Source: Candidatus Methanophagaceae archaeon (lineage in GTDB: Archaea > Halobacteriota > Syntropharchaeia > Alkanophagales > Methanospirareceae). Taken from it: DNA of 8,980 nucleotides. Under the pieces are notes generated by a model, which saw nothing but the letters and a program-made list of their open reading frames with translations, did no database searches and was not told where the DNA came from. Within the stretch, counting starts at the first letter, position 1. Every line of letters begins with the position of its first letter. The stretch is taken from positions 1-8,980 of the forward strand of contig QENJ01000239.1 of assembly GCA_013374505.1 (NCBI GenBank), given 5' to 3'. The position numbers were made by a program, and so were the translations under genes. Of the stretch, positions 1 through 5,754 are shown one piece after another.

Positions 1-2
1 TA

Positions 3-536
3 GTCTTCGAAGGAGATGATAGTGGCATAAATAATGTAGGGGGCCTTTGTGCCTTCCTGCAACATCCGTGCATACCAGCATCATGCGTGGACGTATCTGC
101 CGGTAGCCAACTGAGGGGGGTAAAACTTGTGTCTGCATCAACAAAGACCAGCGTATCTATGACGGAATCACCAAGGTTGCATCATGAAATCACAGCAGAA
201 GGAATAAAGGGTATTGGTGAGTATGTTGATTCTGTTTTAGGCGCAGCAGGTACACATGATGGGCCTTACGGTGTTGGTACAATATCTGCAGGTAGGAAGA
301 TGAGTTCAACGGAAGGCCGTGGCTGTAATTACACAAACGCAGTAGGCGAATATTATCCACAAGCAGGTAGAACGAAATACGACGAGATGACCTCAGCAAG
401 CGGTATGTGGAAGTTCTCCAAGTCAATGACCTACCAGTCTCAGATACCCTCTGTAGGTATGTCCAGACAGTGGCCAGTGTTCCCACCAACACCAACGCCA
501 ACACCAACGCCAACACCAACGCGACCACCCGTATGA
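3..536 (+). CDS. 3' end of an unrecognised, probably extracellular protein with a Pro-Thr repeat tail
   Basis: The frame is open from base 3 with no stop, so the gene enters from the left; a GTG at 87 is an internal codon rather than a convincing start, since the frame upstream (VFEGDDSGINNVGG...) reads equally well. The visible part is about 177 residues, rich in Ser, Thr, Gly and Tyr, with few charged runs and no helix-like periodicity, which suggests a beta-rich extracellular domain. It ends with WPVFPP followed by about six Thr-Pro pairs and RPPV, then TGA at 534-536. Such TP tails act as extended, often glycosylated cell-wall linkers in surface proteins. No membrane segment or sorting motif follows the linker, which is odd, since such linkers usually lead to an anchor. 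I do not recognise the family. It converges on elp3, with 80 bases between the two stops. Confidence 0.6.
   Translation, partial: VFEGDDSGINNVGGLCAFLQHPCIPASCVDVSAGSQLRGVKLVSASTKTSVSMTESPRLHHEITAEGIKGIGEYVDSVLGAAGTHDGPYGVGTISAGRKMSSTEGRGCNYTNAVGEYYPQAGRTKYDEMTSASGMWKFSKSMTYQSQIPSVGMSRQWPVFPPTPTPTPTPTPTRPPV
485..526 (+). repeat. 12-base tandem repeat encoding Thr-Pro-Thr-Pro
   Basis: The unit accaacgccaac repeats at 491-502 and 503-514 with a degenerate third copy at 515-526, and half a unit precedes it. It lies in frame in the coding region and encodes the TP tail. Short units like this expand and contract by slippage, so linker length may vary between strains. Confidence 0.75.
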
Positions 537-616
537 CGAGAAGAAAAATGGAGTATACTTTTCCCGCTTTTATTTATTGTTACTTTTGATAACCATTTAC
601 TTCGAGAAAGAAACAA
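537..616. terminator. Convergent intergenic spacer with T-rich tracts on both strands
   Basis: The 80 bases between two convergent stops hold T-rich runs in both directions. On the plus strand cttttatttattg lies at about 570-582. On the minus strand the complement of 600-632 reads as repeated TTTCTTTC-like and TTTTGTTAATTG tracts. A short palindrome, agtatact, lies at about 551-558. Archaeal termination relies largely on T-rich tracts, so this fits two overlapping terminators. No strong hairpin is visible. Confidence 0.4.
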
Positions 617-2209
617 TTAACAAAGTATTTTTACCATATACGGTCCTTCTCGCTCGTAGCCTACCCGCGCATAATATTCTCGCACGCCGATACCACTCAT
701 CACCGCGATTTTCCGGTATCCGTTATCAATCGCTATCTCCTCCGCATGTTTCAACAACCGTGCCCCATAGCCGCGGTGCTGCCAGCTATTTTCTTTCCTT
801 TCGCCCAAACCAACTAATTCGCCATAAGCATGCAAATCACGAACCAGCGCAGCGTGTTTCAACTCATTCCTGTGTGGCTCACTTGGAAACCGTAGCCGTA
901 AAAGTGCAATTAAAATGTCTTTCGCCACATCGTCAAAAGAAAGGAAATATTCCGTACCGCCACATGCCTCATACCGCTCTGATATGAACTCGATGTTACT
1001 AGCGTCTGCTACTTTACCACCCAATTGGGAAAGCCCGGCCTCCCGGCATCTTATACACCGGCATTTATAGCCGTCCTCATGCAGCCTTGTATTCACTAAT
1101 TGCCTTAAATTGCTCTTCTTTACTCCTGCTTCTATGAACTGCGAAGGGATGTCGCGCTGTATCCTTTGTATCCGAACCCATTTGGGTATTATCCTTTTCG
1201 CATATGCGATTATATCAATCGCCTCTTCCTCTCGTATCGGCTCGTACTCCCCCTTTTTCCACATATCGTACAATTTCGTACCTTTTACCACCAGCGTTGG
1301 ATATATCTTAAGATAATCCGGCTTGAAGCACGAGTCCTGGAATGTACGGTCAAACATCTTTTTATCTTCTTCGGGTGTAGAGCCCGGCAAACCCGGCATC
1401 AGATGAAAGCCCACTTTCAATGCACTGTCGCGCGCTTTACTGTTCGCCACTATAGAGTCTTCAACCGAATGCCCTCGATCGATACCCGCCAGAATTATGT
1501 TGTTGACGTTCTGCACCCCCAACTCGATTTTAGTGGCCCCCATCGCAAGCATCTGATCTATCTCGTGTTCCGTTGCATAATCGGGTCTCGTCTCAAAGGT
1601 GATACCCGTGTTTCTTATCTCTCGTCCCCTTTCTGCTCCAAAGTCAGTCATCGCTGCCAAACACTGTTTCACGAACCAGTTCTGATAATCCAGTGGTCTC
1701 GCAGTTAGCGTGCCGCCCATCAGTATCAACTCAACCTTCTCGAACTCGTGACCTATCTCCTCCAGTTGGTGCAGTCTTGAACGCACTTGCTCGTATGGCT
1801 CGAAACCATGTTGTGCCGCTCTAGTAGCTGCGGGTTCCTTACCCACATAACTCTGTGGCGACTCGAACTCCGATAAAGGACCACCGGGACACATTATGCA
1901 CTTGCCATGCGGACAGGGATAAGGCGAGGTCATCACAGCAACGGGGGCAACACCCGAAGCGGTTCTCATTCTCTTACGCTTCAATATATCTTTTAATTCT
2001 GCCCTGTTTAATTTCAGCACATCGGAATTCCTTGGAATGCTACTCAGCCGGTACTTAGCGCTTATCTCCCTTTTCAGCTTATTTATGCTATCTGCGTCCG
2101 TTAAGCCTCGTTCCACAACGGCATCTGCTATCTCCTTACATGCCGTGTCATAATGCTCCGGTTTTACCGTAACCTCAATATCAACTGCGCCATCTGCCGT
2201 TTCACACAT
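617..2209 (-). CDS. elp3: Archaeal Elp3, tRNA U34 carboxymethyltransferase (radical SAM plus acetyltransferase)
   Basis: Elp3 uses S-adenosylmethionine and acetyl-CoA to install the carboxymethyl group (cm5U) at wobble uridine 34 of tRNAs; archaeal Elp3 generally acts without the eukaryotic Elongator partners. At 530 residues it is of normal family length. After a basic N-terminal tRNA-binding stretch (about 40-90) comes PYPCPHGKCIMCPGGP, whose cysteines 99, 104 and 107 would hold the 4Fe-4S cluster. LILMGGT (161-167), TFETRPD (204-210) and KIELGVQ (227-233) are radical-SAM barrel signatures. A cysteine group CRCIRC at 383-388 matches the zinc site between the two domains. The C-terminal acetyltransferase domain has the acetyl-CoA loop QHRGYGARLL (477-486) and the conserved GVREYYARVGY (508-518). 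The ATG lies inside the last codons of the PAC2 gene, giving an 8-base overlap and strong evidence of co-transcription. GAGGT lies immediately before the ATG, closer than a normal Shine-Dalgarno site. Identification is firm; activity is by homology. Confidence 0.97.
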   Translation of the reverse strand: MCETADGAVDIEVTVKPEHYDTACKEIADAVVERGLTDADSINKLKREISAKYRLSSIPRNSDVLKLNRAELKDILKRKRMRTASGVAPVAVMTSPYPCPHGKCIMCPGGPLSEFESPQSYVGKEPAATRAAQHGFEPYEQVRSRLHQLEEIGHEFEKVELILMGGTLTARPLDYQNWFVKQCLAAMTDFGAERGREIRNTGITFETRPDYATEHEIDQMLAMGATKIELGVQNVNNIILAGIDRGHSVEDSIVANSKARDSALKVGFHLMPGLPGSTPEEDKKMFDRTFQDSCFKPDYLKIYPTLVVKGTKLYDMWKKGEYEPIREEEAIDIIAYAKRIIPKWVRIQRIQRDIPSQFIEAGVKKSNLRQLVNTRLHEDGYKCRCIRCREAGLSQLGGKVADASNIEFISERYEACGGTEYFLSFDDVAKDILIALLRLRFPSEPHRNELKHAALVRDLHAYGELVGLGERKENSWQHRGYGARLLKHAEEIAIDNGYRKIAVMSGIGVREYYARVGYEREGPYMVKILC

Positions 2210-3011
2210 AACCTCTTAAATACTCGGTATCCTCTTCCCTAGTTTCTTCATTTTCCGTGTTCTCGTCTAATGTTCCTGTCACATCCATCTGCTGTTTCTC
2301 TTCGCTTAGTTTCAATTTTAAACCGGAAGTATCAACCTCAAACCCAGAAATCGTACTTACCTTTTCCAGTAGTTCGTCCGCGGCATTATAATCGGGACTT
2401 TCAGGAAATTCAGTATTTTGGACTGTATTCGCGAATACACAAACTCCTTTCAGACCCTTAACCCGTCCAATTGCTACTACAAGCCCGGAGAACCCTAAAA
2501 ATCGGTCCACGTTCGTTTTTGCAACCTCAAATTCCGCGAGCTCGTCCAATAACTCCAAATCGGTGGCACAGCATCTCATGCCTTCTTCTATTACCTGTGC
2601 ACCTAACGCAATCACCTTTTTTACACGATAAGCCTTAAACAGCTCTGTAACTTGCTCCGCGACTGCATATTGATTGAGTGAATCATAAGCTTGGTAACCG
2701 CTCACAATAATAATATCTTGCTTCTGGTTTTCAATAGCATAAAACTGTGTACATGGAAGTTCCGCCACACCGTTCTTCGCTATTCTCACCCCGACACCGC
2801 AGGGGGCACCGAGATACGAAGGCCCGTAATAAATGGCCGGGAAGCCGTAAGAATATAATTCCGCAAATAATCGTGGACGCATTTTTTCCACTAGCTCGTC
2901 AACTACGAGTTTACCGACTGATCTTAGCCCAGGCGAGCCTACTATTGCTATTGGCTCTTTTAGTTCTACTTCATCTTTGTACTCTATCCACACTTTTCTC
3001 GTTACGCTCAT
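2202..3011 (-). CDS. PAC2-family proteasome assembly chaperone homologue
   Basis: The 269-residue protein matches archaeal PAC2-family (PbaA/PbaB-like) proteins, relatives of the eukaryotic Pac1/Pac2 chaperones that assist 20S proteasome assembly; it should be cytoplasmic. The N-terminal strand and turn AIVGSPGLRSVGKLVVDEL (22-40) is the family's most typical motif. It is followed by AELYSYGFPAIYYG (50-63), DIIIVSGYQAYD (99-110) and VKKVIALGAQVIEEG (130-144). The fold appears to end near residue 230. A long acidic, probably disordered tail (about 235-264) then leads to YLRGYV. The final G-Y-V resembles the HbYX (hydrophobic-Tyr-any) tail used to dock on the proteasome alpha ring, but with Gly in the hydrophobic place. 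It is first in a two-gene unit with elp3 and diverges from the pyrophosphatase gene. The family call is strong; the chaperone role for this member is inferred. Confidence 0.9.
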   Translation of the reverse strand: MSVTRKVWIEYKDEVELKEPIAIVGSPGLRSVGKLVVDELVEKMRPRLFAELYSYGFPAIYYGPSYLGAPCGVGVRIAKNGVAELPCTQFYAIENQKQDIIIVSGYQAYDSLNQYAVAEQVTELFKAYRVKKVIALGAQVIEEGMRCCATDLELLDELAEFEVAKTNVDRFLGFSGLVVAIGRVKGLKGVCVFANTVQNTEFPESPDYNAADELLEKVSTISGFEVDTSGLKLKLSEEKQQMDVTGTLDENTENEETREEDTEYLRGYV

Positions 3012-3060
3012 GAATTTAACTAAAACGTTTGGTATTGAATAATACTTTAGTTATTATACA
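3012..3060. promoter_or_regulatory. Shared divergent promoter region of the PAC2-elp3 unit and the pyrophosphatase gene
   Basis: Only 49 very AT-rich bases separate the two divergent starts. TATA-like stretches include tattgaataata (about 3033-3044) and, read on the minus strand, tataataac (complement of about 3051-3059). No Shine-Dalgarno sequence precedes either start, so leaderless or near-leaderless transcripts are likely. Which TATA-like element serves which gene cannot be settled by eye. Confidence 0.45.
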
Positions 3061-4761
3061 ATGAAAAAGGGATATAAGTTAGAAGAATCCGGGATGCCAA
3101 GCGCGTTGATACCGCAGGGATCAGACGCCCAGAAACAGGTATTTGTTATCGGGCACAAGAACCCGGATTGCGATTGCGTATGCTCGGCTATCGGATACGC
3201 CTACTTCAAAAATAGTGTGGATAAGAGATACCTGTATGTTCCGGCAAAGGCGGGTGAGTTGAATGACGAAACGCTGTATGTGCTCGATAAATACGGTTTT
3301 GAGCAGCCGATAGAGATAGAAAGTCTCGTGCCCACCGCCAGTGACATGAACTTAAAGAAACCTTTATTCGCTTCGCCTAACGACTCACTTAAGAAAGTAG
3401 CTTCTGTGATGAAAGAGGCGAATATCCACACTGTACCGGTTGTAGATACAGCCAGAAAGCTATCAGGGATTATTGGTCTGAAAGACATCGCGGAGCACTA
3501 CATAGATAGCATGGACTTTGGCGACTTATCCACGACTCCGATTGACCTGAATATACTGGTAGAGACGTTAGATGCGAAAGTGATTACAAATCCGCGGAAT
3601 ATCGCGAAACTAACGGGCGTTATTTTTATTGCTGCAATGCAGAGATCCACGGTTTTACAGCGAATCGGAGCGGGCGATGTCGTTATTCTTGGTGATCGGA
3701 CGGACATTCAGCTAGATTTGATCAATTCCGGATGCTCGGCACTTATAATCACAGGCAATACCGCAATTAGCCCGGGAGTCGTCAGGTTGGCAACAGAAAA
3801 AGGCACGTTAGTTGTTTCTTCGCCGTACCACACGTTTGCTACTGCCAAGTTACTTGCTCTGTCCACACCGCTTCATCCGATAATGTCTAAAGACGTACCC
3901 GTGGCAGGACTGTATACCAGGCTTACGGAGATAAGACGTAAAGTCGCGGAATCGAAATACCGCTGCGTGCTATTGGTGGATGGCGACAATCGCCTGATAG
4001 GTATAATCACAAGGACGGATTTACTGCAGCCGATAAGGAAAAAGGTGATTTTGGTGGACCATAACGAAATATCACAGGCGGTTGACGGTGTACAAGAGGC
4101 GGATATACTGGAGATTATTGACCATCACAGAGTTGGCGATATATCAACGCTGAGGCCTATCCACGTACATAACGAGCCTATTGGCAGTACATGCACCATC
4201 GTGGCGCGATTCATGTTGCTTCGTCATGTGGATATTCCGCCGGCGATAGCGGGTTTACTCTTATCGGGCATCCTGTCGGACACTTTAATTTTGTCATTGT
4301 CCACAACAACAGACAGAGATAAAGAAATAGCGCATAGTTTAGCCAAGATTCTTGATGTTGAGATTGAAGAGTACGGTAAAGAACTGTTAACTGCAAGTAT
4401 AAACATAACAGGGAAATCAGCACTAGAGATACTGCAGCTCGATTTTAAGGAATATTTATTGGGCACGAAGAAAGTGGGTGTGGGTCAAATAATGGTTCTG
4501 GATGATGAAGAGATAAGTGCAAAAGAGCAGGACATTAAATCGGAGATGGAGCGGTTACGTACGGAAAACCACTACGATTTGGTTGCTTTTCTCGTCACCA
4601 ATCCGTTGGAATCGGGCGAAACGATATTGGTTAAAGGCGATAAGCGGCTAATAGAAAAAGCGTTTGCAGTTACGGTACAGGACGATAAATGTGTCGTGCC
4701 CGAGACGTTATCACGCAAGAAAGATTTTATACCTGCGATTGGATACTTTTGCGGGTTTTGA
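3061..4761 (+). CDS. ppaC: CBS/DRTGG-containing family II (Mn-dependent) inorganic pyrophosphatase
   Basis: The enzyme hydrolyses pyrophosphate to two phosphates, pulling biosynthetic reactions forward; it is cytoplasmic. At 566 residues it matches the regulatory subclass, in which a nucleotide-sensing insert splits the catalytic DHH domain. VFVIGHKNPDCDC (27-39) carries metal ligands His32, Asp36 and Asp38. A first CBS motif lies around 100-150, a DRTGG-like domain around 170-270 (GDRTDIQLDLINSG), and a second CBS motif around 271-325 (LHPIMSKD...LIGIITRTD). The DHH domain resumes with VDHNE (332-336), IIDHH (352-356) and LLSGILSDT (400-408). The DHHA2 domain follows and ends in SRKKDFIPAI (551-560), whose lysines contact substrate. 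In relatives AMP or ADP binding to CBS inhibits and ATP-type ligands can activate; that is inferred here. The usual DTDS at the metal site is DCDC. Met12 (3094) is an alternative start; no Shine-Dalgarno site decides. The family is certain; the symbol is by homology. Confidence 0.95.
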   Translation: MKKGYKLEESGMPSALIPQGSDAQKQVFVIGHKNPDCDCVCSAIGYAYFKNSVDKRYLYVPAKAGELNDETLYVLDKYGFEQPIEIESLVPTASDMNLKKPLFASPNDSLKKVASVMKEANIHTVPVVDTARKLSGIIGLKDIAEHYIDSMDFGDLSTTPIDLNILVETLDAKVITNPRNIAKLTGVIFIAAMQRSTVLQRIGAGDVVILGDRTDIQLDLINSGCSALIITGNTAISPGVVRLATEKGTLVVSSPYHTFATAKLLALSTPLHPIMSKDVPVAGLYTRLTEIRRKVAESKYRCVLLVDGDNRLIGIITRTDLLQPIRKKVILVDHNEISQAVDGVQEADILEIIDHHRVGDISTLRPIHVHNEPIGSTCTIVARFMLLRHVDIPPAIAGLLLSGILSDTLILSLSTTTDRDKEIAHSLAKILDVEIEEYGKELLTASINITGKSALEILQLDFKEYLLGTKKVGVGQIMVLDDEEISAKEQDIKSEMERLRTENHYDLVAFLVTNPLESGETILVKGDKRLIEKAFAVTVQDDKCVVPETLSRKKDFIPAIGYFCGF

Positions 4762-4780
4762 TTACTAGATAATCAGTAAT
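4761..4780 (+). terminator. Short inverted repeat just after the pyrophosphatase stop
   Basis: ATTACT (4761-4766) and AGTAAT (4775-4780) are inverted copies separated by eight bases, beginning in the stop codon. The stem is only six A/T-rich base pairs and is not followed by a good T run, so this is a weak terminator candidate. Confidence 0.25.
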
Positions 4781-4787
4781 TGTTTAG

Positions 4788-4915
4788 CGAACCACGAGAT
4801 TACACAGATTCACACGAGAAAGCAATACTAGGGGTCCGGCCTAAGGACTCTATTGGCCCTTTATACCTTGCGAACCCCAAAATCTTGTTTAAATCTCGTG
4901 AAATCTCGTGGTTTC
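4788..4915. repeat. Intergenic inverted-repeat element between convergent genes (element A)
   Basis: The left arm at 4790-4810 (aaccacgagattacacagatt) pairs with the right arm at 4892-4913 over about 20 of 22 positions with one mismatch and one gap. The right arm consists of a tandem aaatctcgtg aaatctcgtg (4891-4910). Inside, ggggtccg (4831-4838) can pair with cgaacccc (4871-4878) apart from one mismatch, and further short complementary stretches (two GGCC copies) lie between. The element fills the gap between the convergent pyrophosphatase and 5263-4970 genes. It may act as a bidirectional terminator or be a small non-autonomous (MITE-like) repeat. No target-site duplication is obvious. Confidence 0.65.
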
Positions 4916-4969
4916 TTACCCCGCTGCTATACAAATAGGATAAACATTAATCTTAACTTTGATACTTGC

Positions 4970-5263
4970 TTAGAGCGTTATTTTTTTATGTTTTACCGAG
5001 TTGTCCATCTCTTTTAAAATCAATATCCGCTCTTCCGGGTGACGACAAACCAAAATCGTGTTCAGTGGGTCGAAGTCATCTGGTATAAGCATCGGCAGTT
5101 TCCTTAAGAATTTTACTTGCGTTCTATTCCTCGCATCAGTTTCTGTGGCATACAGTTTTGACAGTGCTTTTATATCGCAAAAAAACGGGTCAGCGTCCAT
5201 CACGGCAGTCGGGGAGTGGTAACCCGATGCGCTTTTACTTTCTGTCTTTTTTGTTTTTGTCAT
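4970..5263 (-). CDS. Small hypothetical protein
   Basis: The 97-residue frame begins with ATG at 5263 and MTKTKKTESKSASGYHSP, a basic and flexible N-terminus. The more ordered remainder includes FFCDIKALSKLYATETDARNR and LILKEMDNSVKHKK, and mixes charged and hydrophobic residues as real proteins do. There is no signal peptide, membrane segment or recognisable domain. The frame extends upstream to a TTG at 5365, but the ATG fits better with the TATA box at 5317-5324, which would put transcription start near 5293. It lies alone between element A (its 3' side) and the promoter region of the PEF-CTERM gene (divergent). I do not recognise it. Cytoplasmic location is inferred, and it could be a chance frame. 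Confidence 0.5.
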   Translation of the reverse strand: MTKTKKTESKSASGYHSPTAVMDADPFFCDIKALSKLYATETDARNRTQVKFLRKLPMLIPDDFDPLNTILVCRHPEERILILKEMDNSVKHKKITL

Positions 5264-5314
5264 GCTATTCTTCTGCTCTATGAGTAAATGAGGCAATATA
5301 TGTGAAGCATCCAA

Positions 5315-5331
5315 GCTATTTAAGTTTTCGG
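5315..5331 (-). promoter_or_regulatory. Candidate TATA box for the small hypothetical gene
   Basis: Read on the minus strand the sequence is cgaaaacttaaatagc, a purine-rich BRE-like run followed by an archaeal TTAAATA box. The box lies about 55 bases upstream of the ATG at 5263, so a transcript starting about 25 bases downstream would have a leader of about 30 bases. Confidence 0.4.
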
Positions 5332-5466
5332 TTTCGTAGAGTCTTGGATAAAAAGTATTCCACAAAACATCGGGTGTTTACATGTGTTTTTTACACCGTC
5401 TTCGCGTCTGTTTGCCTACGCCACCGCCTTTTCGCGATGTTAAGCAGATTTTTTGTATGTGGAGAG

Positions 5467-5475
5467 ATATATAAG
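5467..5475 (+). promoter_or_regulatory. TATA box with no gene attached
   Basis: ATATATAAG is a near-ideal archaeal TATA box, preceded by the purine-rich ggagag. Transcription would begin near 5497. No credible coding frame starts there: the first ATG downstream (5506) opens a five-codon frame. A 7-base inverted repeat, GCCACCG (5420-5426) and CGGTGGC (5481-5487), brackets the box. Confidence 0.4.
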
Positions 5476-5496
5476 TATTTCGGTGGCATTCAAAAA

Positions 5497-5647
5497 AAAT
5501 TAGGATGTGTTCAAAAATTATTTGAGCTATGTGAAACATGTTTTAGCACGTTCTACACGGAACTATGCGTGTATGGAGATTTTCAAAAGAACTAGCTAAA
5601 AAAGGGTTGCAGTGGAAACGGGTGACTGGAAACCGAAAGTTTTTTTT
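5497..5647 (+). ncRNA. Possible small RNA or long leader between an orphan TATA box and a T8 run
   Basis: About 150 bases lie between the expected start downstream of the TATA box at 5467-5475 and an uninterrupted run of eight T at 5640-5647, which could terminate transcription. The 3' part is less AT-rich than its surroundings and carries the direct repeat TGGAAAC (5613-5619 and 5627-5633). No convincing long stem was found and no known RNA family is recognised. The call rests only on promoter and terminator placement. Confidence 0.2.
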
Positions 5648-5660
5648 AGCGAGTAAGTCA

Positions 5661-5668
5661 TATATAAT
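5661..5668 (+). promoter_or_regulatory. TATA box of the PEF-CTERM protein gene
   Basis: TATATAAT lies about 90 bases before the start codon. With the usual 24-28 base spacing, transcription should begin around 5688-5695, giving a leader of about 60 bases that contains a strong Shine-Dalgarno site. The direct repeat GAGTAAG brackets the box (5651-5657 and 5677-5683). Confidence 0.5.
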
Positions 5669-5669
5669 G

Positions 5670-5686
5670 TTGCTTAGAGTAAGCAA
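5670..5686. promoter_or_regulatory. Perfect palindrome between TATA box and expected start site (candidate operator)
   Basis: TTGCTTA-GAG-TAAGCAA has seven-base arms around a three-base centre. It begins two bases after the TATA box and ends about where transcription should begin. A dimeric repressor bound there would block polymerase recruitment, the usual architecture of archaeal negative operators. No regulator gene is visible nearby. Confidence 0.45.
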
Positions 5687-5735
5687 AATTACTATAGGGA
5701 TATACGGTGAGAAAAAAAGAGGAATAAAAAAATTG

Positions 5736-5743
5736 GGAGGTGA
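5736..5743 (+). promoter_or_regulatory. Strong Shine-Dalgarno site that favours the TTG start at 5755
   Basis: GGAGGTGA matches eight bases of the expected complement of the 16S rRNA 3' end. A GTG at 5740 lies within this site, so ribosomes bound there could not start at it. The next in-frame start codon, TTG at 5755, is eleven bases downstream and is preferred. Confidence 0.6.
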
Positions 5744-5754
5744 AAACGAAAAAA

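Noticed and set aside
537..620. A frameshifted membrane anchor after the Pro-Thr tail of the left-edge gene
   Set aside because: All three frames downstream were read. One gives a short hydrophobic run (ILFPLLFIV) but no PGF or PEF motif and no basic end, so loss by frameshift is not supported.
577..987. Plus-strand open frame over the 3' part of elp3
   Set aside because: It lies opposite a firmly identified gene and its translation is low in family-like features; a shadow frame.
4891..4910. Tandem aaatctcgtg as the start of a CRISPR or satellite array
   Set aside because: Only two adjacent 10-base copies and no spacers; better explained as part of the inverted-repeat arm.
4966..4975. TTGCTTAGAG shared with the palindrome at 5670
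   Set aside because: A ten-base match with no second arm at this copy; it overlaps the stop of the small hypothetical gene and is probably chance.
5302..5595. Plus-strand frame of 97 codons in the gene-free stretch
   Set aside because: It spans a good TATA box and is rich in Cys, Phe and Tyr with no domain-like pattern; it has no Shine-Dalgarno site. More likely non-coding.
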